DNA from: Betaproteobacteria bacterium
GTDB lineage: Bacteria > Pseudomonadota > Gammaproteobacteria > Burkholderiales > Burkholderiaceae_C
DNA: 64,000 nt
Assembly: GCA_016716535.1 (NCBI GenBank)
Contig: JADJWD010000004.1
Location: forward strand, 62,001-126,000
Reading direction: 5' to 3'
Under the pieces are notes generated by a model that saw only the letters and a list, made by a program, of their open reading frames with translations, was not told where the DNA came from and did no database searches. The position numbers and the translations under genes were made by a program. Of this stretch, positions 54,301-62,607 are shown one piece after another; within the stretch, counting starts at the first letter, position 1; every line of letters begins with the position of its first letter.

Positions 54301-56424
54301 ATGTCAACGACGAAACCGCTGCGCGCCGCGCTGGCCGCGGCGGCCTGCATTGCGCTGCTCGCCTCGTGCGGCGGCGGCGGATCCGATGGCGCCGCCGAAG
54401 GCGTCGACACGCTGACCGGCGGCGGCCCCGGGCTCGGCACCGGCGACGACCCGAACGCACCGGTCAGCACCTACCTGCGCGAGTTGCCCAAGTGGGCCGA
54501 CTACAGCCCGCTCGGCAAGAAGGCCGACAAGCGAGTCGGCGACCCCGAGACGAAGCGCGAACGCGTCGAAGGCATCCCGGTCATCGTCGGCAGCGGCGAA
54601 GACGCCCGTGTCGTCGGCTACCGCAGCGAGGACTACGAGTGCACGACCTCGCACTTCCGCATGACCGACACGCCCGAGAAGATCGTCATGCTCAGCCCCG
54701 ACCGCGAGCTGATGTGGCCCGGCGCGATGATCCAGGGCCGCAGCCACCGCGACGGCCTGGGCTCGCTGCTGCCGCTGGTGGTGCGTGAACGCGCGCCGAT
54801 CAAGGTGTCGATCCCGTCGCTGGCGACGGTCGACAACTTCCGCCTCGTCACCGCGCCCGACCAGGCCGAGGTCAACCAGGCGATCGGCTCGATGATCTCC
54901 AACGCGACCACCGAGCGGCTGACGACGCCCAGCTCGATCCAGTTCACGATGCACGACTACTCCTCCGAGGAGTCGTTCGCGCTGAAGGCCGGCATGTCCG
55001 CGCGCTACCTCGGCTTCAGCGCCAGCGCGTCGGCGTCGGTGGCGACCAGCGCCAACGAGCGCACCGTGATGGTCTACTTCGTCGAGAAGATGTACGAGGT
55101 GGTCGTCGAGCCGCCGCAAAGCCCCGGCGCCTTCTTCAGCGCCGACTTCACGCGCGACAAGCTCGACGAGCAGATCGCGATGGGCCGCATCGGGCCGGAC
55201 AACCCGCCCGTCTACGTCTCCAACATCGTCTACGGCCGCGTGATGACGTTCACCTTCACTTCGACGGCCAGCACCAGCGAGATCAAGGCGGCGCTGAACG
55301 CGGCGTACTCCGGCATCTTCAAGGCCTCGGTGTCGCTGAGCGCCGAGCACGAGCGCATCCTGCGCGACGGCAAGGTCGTCATCACCTCGCTCGGCGGCGA
55401 CTCGGCCGCGACGATGGAGATGATCCACTCCGGCGACTGGAAGCAGTACTTCACCCAGGGCCCGGCGCCGCTGACCACCGCCTACCCGATCTCGTACACG
55501 CTGCGCAACCTCGGCGACGGCTCGATCGCGCAGGTCAGCGAGACGACCAACTACGACATCCGCCAGTGCACGCTGCTGGGCGCCGACTTCAGCGGCTTCG
55601 TGCTCGACAGCTTCGAGGCCGACCACGCCACGGTTGCCGCGAGCAAGCAGTGGACGAAGACCACCGGCTCGCCGCTGACGCTGGCCTGGGGCCCGGCGAC
55701 GACGCCGCAGAGCATCTTCTACGGCTACCTGCACGCCAAGCACGAGAACGAAATCGCCGACAGGCTCTTCAAGTACGACGTCGGCTACCTGCACGCGCCC
55801 GAGCACTTCCGCGGCGACAAGATCGACTTCTACGGCGGCGAACTGGCCTTCTGGTTCAAGCCAGACGAGAAGGTCTACCTGAAGGGCACGGCGTTGTCGT
55901 ACTGCTACTGGGTCTGGTGGCCGTTCATCACGACGTGCGTGGATCTGCCGGCACCGATCCAGACGCATGCGCTGCGCGAGACCGACCACGTGCTCGCGTA
56001 TGACCAGGTGACGACGTTCGACCAGGTCGTCCTGCGTGGCGGCGGCGCCGCCGACTCCGACGTCGCCGTGCTGACGCTGACCTACAACCCGAAGGAGTCG
56101 GAGTCCGAGTTCCCGACGAGCTGGAGCCGGCGCACCTTCGCGCTGACGAACACCAGCTGCCAGACGACGAACAACCCGCAGCTGCGCGGCTGCTGGCTCG
56201 TCGAGGACCGCGCGGCGAAGGAAGAAGAGATCCGCTACGTGCTGGCCAACGTGCGTGAACTGCGCATCCGCGCCAGCTACCCGGTGACGGGCACCCGCAC
56301 GGTCTGCCGCGACCCCGCGCCGGCGCCATGCGACCCGATCGAGACGCCCGACCCGATCCCGTTCGGCTACATCGGCGGCTACTTCGACGAAGTGCAGCTC
56401 AGCAAGCGCAGCGCGGGACTGTGA
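54301..56424 (+). CDS. cytolysin-like (CDC) lipoprotein with laminin-B-like C-domain
   Basis: A 707-residue protein with a lipobox (LLASC, Cys23). Residues about 55-425 resemble thiol-activated/cholesterol-dependent cytolysins: LMWPGAMIQGRS (137-148), YEVVVEPPQSPGAFF (265-279), PPVYVSNIVYGRVMTFTFT (302-320) and AYPISYTLRNLGDGSIAQVS (394-413). Two Ser/Ala-rich alternating segments (226-258 and 331-366) sit where the pore-forming hairpins should be. The undecapeptide domain 4 is absent. Residues about 432-702 instead resemble laminin B/domain IV: HAPEHFRGDKIDFYGGELAF, ALSYCYWVWW, VVLRGGG, and VLANVRELRIRASY ending GGYFDEVQLS. A pore-forming or adhesive surface protein is inferred. Confidence 0.72.
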   Translation: MSTTKPLRAALAAAACIALLASCGGGGSDGAAEGVDTLTGGGPGLGTGDDPNAPVSTYLRELPKWADYSPLGKKADKRVGDPETKRERVEGIPVIVGSGEDARVVGYRSEDYECTTSHFRMTDTPEKIVMLSPDRELMWPGAMIQGRSHRDGLGSLLPLVVRERAPIKVSIPSLATVDNFRLVTAPDQAEVNQAIGSMISNATTERLTTPSSIQFTMHDYSSEESFALKAGMSARYLGFSASASASVATSANERTVMVYFVEKMYEVVVEPPQSPGAFFSADFTRDKLDEQIAMGRIGPDNPPVYVSNIVYGRVMTFTFTSTASTSEIKAALNAAYSGIFKASVSLSAEHERILRDGKVVITSLGGDSAATMEMIHSGDWKQYFTQGPAPLTTAYPISYTLRNLGDGSIAQVSETTNYDIRQCTLLGADFSGFVLDSFEADHATVAASKQWTKTTGSPLTLAWGPATTPQSIFYGYLHAKHENEIADRLFKYDVGYLHAPEHFRGDKIDFYGGELAFWFKPDEKVYLKGTALSYCYWVWWPFITTCVDLPAPIQTHALRETDHVLAYDQVTTFDQVVLRGGGAADSDVAVLTLTYNPKESESEFPTSWSRRTFALTNTSCQTTNNPQLRGCWLVEDRAAKEEEIRYVLANVRELRIRASYPVTGTRTVCRDPAPAPCDPIETPDPIPFGYIGGYFDEVQLSKRSAGL

Positions 56425-56457
56425 GGCGAAGGCGCGGGGCGCCACAATCGCCCCGCG

Positions 56458-56534
56458 CTGCCCGTAGCTCAACTGGATAGAGCAGCGGCCTTCTAAGCCG
56501 CAGGTCGGGGGTTCGAGTCCCTCCGGGCAGGCCA
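56458..56534 (+). tRNA. tRNA-Arg (UCU anticodon)
   Basis: The acceptor CTGCCCG pairs with CGGGCAG (56524-56530), followed by G and an encoded CCA (56532-56534). The D-arm is GCTCAACTGGATAGAGC, the anticodon stem GCGGC/GCCGC encloses CTTCTAA, giving anticodon UCU (reads AGA/AGG), and the T-arm shows GGTTCGAGTCC. Length is 77 nt. The DNA just downstream holds decayed toxin-antitoxin genes. Confidence 0.95.
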
Positions 56535-56546
56535 GTCAGGCGCCCC

Positions 56547-56590
56547 GACGGCGGCTTGCCGCGTACGGACGTTTGCCGTACAGCGCCGTC
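56547..56590. repeat. nested inverted repeat after tRNA-Arg
   Basis: An outer pair GACGGCG (56547-56553)/CGCCGTC (56584-56590) encloses an inner pair GTACGG (56563-56568)/CCGTAC (56576-56581). It lies between the tRNA and the antitoxin remnant and may be the tRNA terminator or a TA operator. Confidence 0.45.
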
Positions 56591-56596
56591 CGGGAG

Positions 56597-56761
56597 ATGA
56601 CGCTGAGCCAAGACACCCCTGACACGATTGCCGAGCACGAGTCGATCCGGCTGTCGCGCGAAGAGCAACTGGCTTTCGTCCAAGCCTTGCTGAATCCGCC
56701 GGCGCCGAACGCGCGCCTTAAGCGCGCAGCCAAGGTCTACCGCGAACGTACCGGCGCATAG
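56597..56761 (+). pseudogene. DUF1778 (TacA-like) antitoxin remnant
   Basis: A 54-residue frame whose C-terminal part (EHESIRLSREEQLAFVQALL, then NPPAPNARLKRAAK) matches the toxin-wrapping C-terminus of DUF1778 antitoxins. Family members are normally 85-100 residues with an N-terminal ribbon-helix-helix, which is missing here. It ends 3 bp before a broken GNAT toxin gene, the usual antitoxin-toxin order. A TTG at 56573 would add 8 residues without restoring the DNA-binding domain. Confidence 0.6.
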
Positions 56762-56764
56762 CCG

Positions 56765-57150
56765 GTGGCCTTGGCCGGCATCACTGTCGAGCCCCTGGGC
56801 CGACAGCACGACCGAACCGCCTTCCGCTGCGGCGCCGAACCACTAGAACGTTACCTCAGACAACAGGCCCGCCAGGATGCCGACAAGCACGTCGCCGCGC
56901 CAAGGGCCATGGCCTCGGGGAGCACTTGCTGCTTGATGCCTTGCACCGCAGCCTGGCACATGCCGAACAGATCGCGGCGATGGCGGTGGTTGTCGACGCC
57001 AAGGACGAGAACGCCGCGTCGTTCTACCGGCACTACGGCTTTGTGCCCTTGCAGACGCAGCCGAGCCGGCTGTTCATCGCGATGCGCCTGGTGGCGCGGT
57101 TGCTGGCTTGGCCCGCCAACCTCGCGCGTTGCATCAATCTAGCTATCTAG
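56765..57150 (+). pseudogene. GNAT toxin (TacT-like), internally deleted
   Basis: The start (TVEPLGRQHDRTAFRCGAEP, then LERYLRQQARQDADKHVAA) is the classic N-terminus of GNAT-type toxins paired with DUF1778. After HVAAP the frame changes and resumes at GHGLGEHLLLDALHRSLAHA, the acetyl-CoA loop, through ASFYRHYGFVPLQTQPSRLF. Roughly 50-60 residues between them, covering the central beta-strands, are gone along with the frame. The toxin should be inactive. This is a real deletion, not a one-base error. Confidence 0.75.
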
Positions 57151-57165
57151 ACATAATTCCCCGAC

Positions 57166-57411
57166 ATGACCGAAGTCGCCCTGTACGACGCCAAAAACCG
57201 CCTTTCCGAGCTGATCGACCGCGTCCTGCGCGGCGAGGTGATCGCCATCACCCGGCGCGGCAAGGTGGTGGCCCGCCTCGCGCCGCCCGAGGACGAGGCG
57301 ACGCGGCAGCGCAGCGCGCAAGACGCCGTCGATCGACTGCAGGCCGCCAGCCGCGGCGTCAGCCTGGGCGGGCTGAAGAGCCGCGATCTGATCCGCGAAG
57401 GCCGGCGTTGA
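57166..57411 (+). CDS. Phd/YefM-type antitoxin
   Basis: An 81-residue protein. VALYDAKNRLSELIDRVLRG and IAITRRGKVVARLAPP match the Phd/YefM DNA-binding fold (VapB-like role when paired with PIN). The C-terminal segment, about residues 45-81, should neutralise the toxin. The stop is about 9 bp before the ATG of a PIN-domain toxin gene, so the pair forms an operon. It probably autorepresses its own promoter. Confidence 0.85.
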   Translation: MTEVALYDAKNRLSELIDRVLRGEVIAITRRGKVVARLAPPEDEATRQRSAQDAVDRLQAASRGVSLGGLKSRDLIREGRR

Positions 57412-57419
57412 AGGCACGG

Positions 57420-57927
57420 ATGGCGCCGGCGCCACGGTCTGCGCGCCCGCGGGCGGCCGCCAAGCCCACCCAGTTCGTCGCGCGCGAGGCCACCCCAAGC
57501 TACGGCGCACTGTCCACGGCCTTCGTGGTGGACGCGTCCGTCAGCGCGGCCTGGTTCCTGCCCGACGAGGCCACGGACTACGCGCGCCGCGCTGCTCGCC
57601 ACCACCACCGGTGCAGTCTGGGTGCCCACGCTGTGGCTGCCGGAGATGGCCAACCTGCTGCTGAGCGCGCAACGCCGCCGCCGCATCACGGCCGCCAAGC
57701 GCCGCGAGCTGGCTGAGGCCGCCACGGCCCTGCGCCTGCAGGTCTGCCATGAGCCCCTGAAGCTGCTGGCGCTCGACACCCTGGCCGCCGAGCATGCCTT
57801 GAGCGCCTACGACGCCTGCTACCTGGAGCTGGCCCTGCGCCGCCGCCTGCCCCTGGCCACGTTGGACAAGGACCTGCGGGCCGCGATGCAGCGCTGCGGC
57901 GTGCCCGCCGCCACGCTGCCTGCCTGA
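57420..57927 (+). pseudogene. VapC-type PIN toxin, frameshifted as given
   Basis: A PIN-domain ribonuclease. The first frame contains FVVDASVSAAWFLPDEATDY (first catalytic Asp). After about 57590 it continues one base later as LLATTTGAVWVPTLWLPEMA, then AYDACYLELALRRRLPLATL with the other acidic residues and ATLDKDLRAA. Removing one base within 57578-57592 gives 168 residues. The intact antitoxin upstream supports a once-functional or miscalled VapBC-like pair. Whether the toxin is truly broken or misread cannot be told from sequence. Confidence 0.8.
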
Positions 57928-58003
57928 CTTTTCAGCCGCCCCGCCCTTCGCCCCTCGACTCTTGCCATCGCCCATCCTCTTTGACCCGGGCGGCAGCAAG
58001 CAC

Positions 58004-58174
58004 GTGGCCAAGCCTCCTTCCCGAACCAAGCGCAGCAATCCCGTCGCCGGCGGGGCGCTGCTGCACAACCGCATCGACCACCAACTGCCGGCGGGCGAGA
58101 TCGGCTACGCGCGCCTGACGCACGACCCGGCGCGCAGTGCGCCGCTCGGCCGGCTGTCGTCGGGGCCGGATTAG
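58004..58174 (+). CDS. short unknown ORF, possibly a gene remnant
   Basis: A 56-residue frame from a GTG start. The second half (HNRIDHQLPAGEIGYARLTH and onward) has the high G/C third-position usage of real genes, while the first half does not. It could be the tail of a decayed gene in the toxin-antitoxin region. No function can be assigned, and it lies tail to tail with the antiporter gene. Confidence 0.25.
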   Translation: MAKPPSRTKRSNPVAGGALLHNRIDHQLPAGEIGYARLTHDPARSAPLGRLSSGPD

Positions 58175-58183
58175 CTGGACATG

Positions 58184-59617
58184 TCAGGCAGCGGGCATCA
58201 CCGCGGCCGCCGCCGCCGGCTTGACCGCCCCCGCCGCCCCGCGCGGCTGGCTGCCCGGGTTGAAGCCGATGATCGCCAGCATCACGAAGAAGCCGATGAC
58301 GTAGGCGACGGCGACATACCAGCCGTGGCGCAGCCACTGGCCGACCGATCGCGCCTGCGGGTACATGTTCGCCAGCGCCACGCCGGCCGACGAGCCGAAC
58401 CAGATCATCGAGCCGCCGAAGCCGACCGCATACGCCAGGAAGCCCCAGTCGTAGCCGCCTTGCTTGATGGCCAGCGCCGTGAGCGGAATGTTGTCGAAGA
58501 CGGAGGACAGGAACCCGAGGCCGAGCGCCGTCTGCCACGACGCGGCGGGCAGCCGCTCGACCGGCATCATCGAGGCGCACATCACCAGGCTCAAGAGGAA
58601 GATCGAGCCCTTGAAGGCGCCGGGCAAGAGGCTCCAGTTCGGCCGGCGCAGCGCCACGCACAAGAGGATCGCCACCCACACGGCGGCACCGAGGAACGGG
58701 AAGCGGTCGCTGATGGCGTTGAAGCGGGTGTTGACCGTCACGTTGACGGCGATCGCCGCAAAGAGGATGAAGCCGACGATGCCCACGCGCACCCAGTCGA
58801 TGTGCGCGCGCGCGTCGGCGTCCTTCTGGATCGGGCTGTAGGCCTGCTGCTGCATCGCCGCCGGGATGCCGAAGATGACCAGGGCCACGGCCGCGGCGAT
58901 GTAGGCCTCGACCACCTCGAACGGCGAGATGCCGGCGATCCACATCATCGTCGTCGTCGTGTCGCCGACGACACTGCCGGCGCCGCCGCCGTTGCTGGCC
59001 GCGACGATCGCGGCGAGGAAGCCGATGTGCACCTTGCCCTTGAAGACGGTGTGCGCGATGGCGCCGCCGATCATCGCCGCGGCGATGTTGTCGAGGAAGC
59101 CCGAGAGCAGAAACACCAGTGCCAGGAGCGCGAAGCAGCCCTTCCAGTCGTCGGGCAGGAAGCGCGGCAGCACCGCCGGCACCTCGCTCTTCTCGAAGAG
59201 GTCCGCCAGCAGCGCAAAGCCGAGCAGCAGCAACAGCAGGTTGACGAGGATCACCCACTCGTGCCCGAGGTGGACGACCAACCCGCCGACGCCGGCGCCG
59301 GTCTTGAACGGCGAGAAGAAGATCTTGTACAGCGCAACGATGACCGCGCCGCCGAGCGCGATGCGCAGCGTGAAGTGGTGGAACAGCGCCACGCCGGCCA
59401 GCACGCAGGCGAAGAGGATGAACTCCACCGGCACCGGGCCGATCGACGGGCCGGTGAAGGGCAGGTCGGCTGTCGCGGCGGCAGCGGCCTCGGCCGGCAA
59501 CGGGGCGATCAACGCAACGATCGCAACGCTCGCCGCGAGCGCAGCCTGGACGGCCATCGAGCCGGCACGGACGGTACGCACGGCGCGCCGCGCCTTGTCT
59601 CCTCCAAGGTCTCTCAC
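58184..59617 (-). CDS. nhaD: NhaD-type Na+/H+ antiporter
   Basis: An ion transporter superfamily (ArsB/NhaD) membrane protein, 477 residues with about twelve hydrophobic segments. Family-typical segments include FLLSGFLDNIAAAMIGGAIA and the later pseudo-repeat LGFLSSVFDNIPLTALAIKQ, each with the Asp-Asn pair of the ion-binding helix breaks, plus VAASNGGGAGSVVGDTTTTM. The N-terminus has an extra signal-like hydrophobic stretch ending PAEAAAAA. Citrate or anion transport by the same superfamily is the alternative. Confidence 0.8.
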   Translation of the reverse strand: MRDLGGDKARRAVRTVRAGSMAVQAALAASVAIVALIAPLPAEAAAAATADLPFTGPSIGPVPVEFILFACVLAGVALFHHFTLRIALGGAVIVALYKIFFSPFKTGAGVGGLVVHLGHEWVILVNLLLLLLGFALLADLFEKSEVPAVLPRFLPDDWKGCFALLALVFLLSGFLDNIAAAMIGGAIAHTVFKGKVHIGFLAAIVAASNGGGAGSVVGDTTTTMMWIAGISPFEVVEAYIAAAVALVIFGIPAAMQQQAYSPIQKDADARAHIDWVRVGIVGFILFAAIAVNVTVNTRFNAISDRFPFLGAAVWVAILLCVALRRPNWSLLPGAFKGSIFLLSLVMCASMMPVERLPAASWQTALGLGFLSSVFDNIPLTALAIKQGGYDWGFLAYAVGFGGSMIWFGSSAGVALANMYPQARSVGQWLRHGWYVAVAYVIGFFVMLAIIGFNPGSQPRGAAGAVKPAAAAAVMPAA

Positions 59618-59892
59618 GGTGTCCCTCTTGTCTGTTCGAAGCCCGAAGCCGGCGGGATTCTAGGGGGGCAACCGTACGGTCAAGCCCTTACGCAACGTGG
59701 GCGCAACGCGGCCCGCACCGGTGGCACCGCGTCGTGGCGCCCGGGCCTCGCCGGATTGAGCCAAGACAATGAAATCGCAACCGGCCCCGCCGCAAGGCGG
59801 GAACTTCGGCGCACGCTTGCGCTCTTTCGATGCCCGGCGGCGCGCGTTTGCCGCGCTCCCCGGCCGGGGCCGTTTTCGAGGAGACCCACACC

Positions 59893-60360
59893 ATGACGGC
59901 AACCCAATCCAGGTCGGCGGCCAAGGCTTCGGCAGTCGCGGCGGACGCTTCGGCGCGTGTGCTGGCGATGATGGTGGCGGCCAACGGCCGCATCGACCCG
60001 CGCGAGTTGCAGGCGTTGGACGAACTGGCCGCCTTCGAGCGGCTGGGCGTGCGGCGCGAGCGTTTCGTCGCACTCGCCCGCGACTGCCTGCACGAACTCG
60101 GCGTCGGCCTGGAGGAGTGCTCGTGGCTGCGCTCGCGCGACCTGGCCTACGTCGACCAGTTGCTCGAAGCCGTCGCCAACCCGCAGGAAAGGCTGCTCGT
60201 CTGCCGGCTGGCCGCCGCCGCGCTGACCGCCGACGGACACGTCTCGAGCGGCGAGCGCCTCGTCTACGACCACGTGCTGGCGCGCTGGCACATCAACCGC
60301 AGCATGGTCACCGACGCGATCCTGCATCACATCGAGCAGCGGCCGCCTCACGATGCGTGA
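59893..60360 (+). CDS. TerB-like domain protein
   Basis: A 155-residue helical cytoplasmic protein. Two acidic repeat segments (MMVAANGRIDPRELQALDEL and ALTADGHVSSGERLVYDHVL) match the metal-binding-like TerB/DjlA N-terminal fold of tellurite-resistance-associated proteins. No other ter genes are nearby, so a tellurite role is not supported. The ATG at 59893 follows a GAGGAG ribosome site. It stands directly upstream of the second UvrD-like helicase. Confidence 0.7.
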   Translation: MTATQSRSAAKASAVAADASARVLAMMVAANGRIDPRELQALDELAAFERLGVRRERFVALARDCLHELGVGLEECSWLRSRDLAYVDQLLEAVANPQERLLVCRLAAAALTADGHVSSGERLVYDHVLARWHINRSMVTDAILHHIEQRPPHDA

Positions 60361-60474
60361 GTGGCCTCGATCGGCGCTTCGGCGCTTGATTGGCGCCTGA
60401 TCGACGTTCGACCCGCCATTGACTGCGCGTCCCTGCCGGCCCCAGCCGGCTGGATGCGCATACAGTCGCGGGCG

Positions 60475-62607
60475 ATGCAAGTCGTTCGTCACGCCGCTGA
60501 ACCCGCCGCCGCCCTGGCCCTAGCCCCGGCCCGGCCAGGCAGCCCGGCTCACCTCAATCCCCAGCAGCTTGCGGCCGTCGAGCACCCGGCCGAGGCCGGC
60601 GCGCTGCTCGTCGTGGCGGGCGCCGGCTCGGGCAAGACGGCGACGCTCGCCGCGCGCACGGCGCGGCTGATCGAGCAAGGCGCGGCGCCTTCACGCCTGC
60701 TGCTGCTGACCTTCTCGCGCCGCGCCGCGGCCGAAATGCAGCAGCGCGTCGGCCAGGCGCTGGCCGATGCGCTCGGCCTGCGGACTTCGCATCCTGCACA
60801 GACCCCGCGCCTGCCTTGGTGCGGCACTTTCCACTCGGTGGCCGCGCGCCTGCTGCGCGAATCAGCGCCGCGCATCGGTCTGGCCACCGGCTTCACCGTG
60901 CTCGACCGCGGCGACGCCGAAGACCTGCTTGGCCTCGTGCGCGAGCGTTTGGGCCTCGCGGCCCGCGAACGCCGCTTCCCGCTGCCGGCCACGTGCCTGG
61001 CGATCCACTCGCGCGCCGTCAACACGGCGCGCGCGCTGCCCGAGCTGCTGGCGCGCGACTTCCCGTGGTGCGAGCCCGAGCGCGCCGAACTCGAACGCCT
61101 CTTCGCCGCCTTCGCCGCCGCCAAGCGCGAACAGCACTCGCTCGACTACGACGACCTGCTGCTCGCCTGGTGGCACCTGATGCGCGAGCCCGCGCTTGCC
61201 GCCGAGATCGGCGCGCGCTTCGACGCCGTGCTCGTCGACGAGGCGCAGGACATCAACCATCTGCAGGCCGCGATCGTGCACGCCCTGCGCCCCACCGGCG
61301 CCGGCCTCACGCTGGTGGGCGACGACGCGCAGGCGATCTACGGTTTTCGCGGCGCCGAGGTGCGGCACCTGCTCGACTTCCCGGCGCGCTACACGGCGCC
61401 GCCGGCGCGGGTGCTGCTGCTCGAGCGCAACTACCGCTCGACGGCACCGATCCTCGACGCGTCCAACGCCGTCATCGCGCTGGCCGAGCGCCGCTTCGCG
61501 AAGACGTTGTGGACCGAGCGCGCAGGCACCACGCACCGCCGCCCGGCGCTGCGCACGGTCGCCGACGAGTCGGCGCAGGCCGCGGGCGTCGCCGACGCGG
61601 TGCTCGCGGCGCGCGAGCGCGGCGTCGTGCTCAAGCGCCAGGCGGTGCTCTTTCGCACCGCGCACCACAGCATGGCGCTCGAGCTGGAGCTGGCGCGCCG
61701 GCGCATCCCGTTCGTCAAGTACGGCGGCCTGCGCTTCGCCGAATCGGCGCACGTCAAGGACCTGCTGGCGCTGCTGCGCTGGGCCGACAACCCCGCTTCT
61801 GCGCTGGCCGCGTGGCGCGTCGCGCGGCTTGTCCCGGGCTTCGGGCCAGCAAGCGCACGCAAGGTCGTCGAGACGCTGGCGGCGCCCGAGCGCTTCAAGC
61901 CGCCTGCTGCCGCGGCCGCGGCCTGGAGCGAACTGCAAGCGCTGCTGAAGCATCTGCGCAGCGACGCCGCGCGCTGGCCCGACGACCTGACGCGCGCACT
62001 CGCCTGGTACCGGCCGCAACTCGAACGGCTGCATGCCGACGCGGCGCTGCGCTGGGCCGATCTGCAGCAGCTCGCCGCACTCGCGCCCTCACACGGAAGC
62101 CGTACCGCCTTCGTCACCGAACTCGCGCTCGACCCGCCGGCGGCCAGCAGCGACGAGGCGCGCGACCCGCTGCTCGACGAGGACTACCTGATCCTCTCGA
62201 CGATCCACTCGGCGAAGGGGCAGGAGTGGAACGCCGTGCACATCCTCAACGTCGTCGACGGTTGCCTGCCGGCCGACATGGCGGTCGGCCAGCGCGAAGA
62301 GCTGGAAGAAGAGCGGCGGCTGCTCTATGTGGCGATGACGCGCGCCCGCGACGAGCTGACGCTGTGGGTGCCGCAACGTTTTTATGTGACGCAGCAGCGG
62401 GCGTTTGGCGACCGGCACGTGTACGCGCTGCGGTCGCGTTTCGTGCCGGATGAGTTGCTGCCGCTCTTCGACACCGCATCACCCGATGAGCCGGCCGCGG
62501 CGCACGACGAGCCCGCGAGCACGCACCCGCCGGCCGCCGCCGCCGCGCCGGCCTCGATCGACCTGCTGCAGCGGCTCTTCGGCAGCAACGCCGCCGCTGC
62601 CGACTAG
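60475..62607 (+). CDS. UvrD/Rep-family ATP-dependent helicase
   Basis: A second SF1A helicase, 710 residues, distinct from uvrD at 10.3 kb. Motif I is VVAGAGSGKTATLAARTARL, motif II VLVDEAQDINHLQAAIVHAL (DEAQ), motif III GDDAQAIYGFRGAEV, motif IV LLERNYRSTAPILDASNAV, and motif V ILSTIHSAKGQEWNAVHILN. It lacks the Tudor-like tail of UvrD. The exact role (Rep-like restart or recombination) is unknown. The ATG at 60475 is chosen; an upstream GTG at 60361 abuts the TerB-like gene. It converges with pobA, overlapping 4 bp. Confidence 0.9.
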   Translation: MQVVRHAAEPAAALALAPARPGSPAHLNPQQLAAVEHPAEAGALLVVAGAGSGKTATLAARTARLIEQGAAPSRLLLLTFSRRAAAEMQQRVGQALADALGLRTSHPAQTPRLPWCGTFHSVAARLLRESAPRIGLATGFTVLDRGDAEDLLGLVRERLGLAARERRFPLPATCLAIHSRAVNTARALPELLARDFPWCEPERAELERLFAAFAAAKREQHSLDYDDLLLAWWHLMREPALAAEIGARFDAVLVDEAQDINHLQAAIVHALRPTGAGLTLVGDDAQAIYGFRGAEVRHLLDFPARYTAPPARVLLLERNYRSTAPILDASNAVIALAERRFAKTLWTERAGTTHRRPALRTVADESAQAAGVADAVLAARERGVVLKRQAVLFRTAHHSMALELELARRRIPFVKYGGLRFAESAHVKDLLALLRWADNPASALAAWRVARLVPGFGPASARKVVETLAAPERFKPPAAAAAAWSELQALLKHLRSDAARWPDDLTRALAWYRPQLERLHADAALRWADLQQLAALAPSHGSRTAFVTELALDPPAASSDEARDPLLDEDYLILSTIHSAKGQEWNAVHILNVVDGCLPADMAVGQREELEEERRLLYVAMTRARDELTLWVPQRFYVTQQRAFGDRHVYALRSRFVPDELLPLFDTASPDEPAAAHDEPASTHPPAAAAAPASIDLLQRLFGSNAAAAD

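Noticed and set aside
59893..60360. Tellurite resistance system
   Set aside because: Only a single TerB-like domain is present, with no terC, terD or terZ neighbours.
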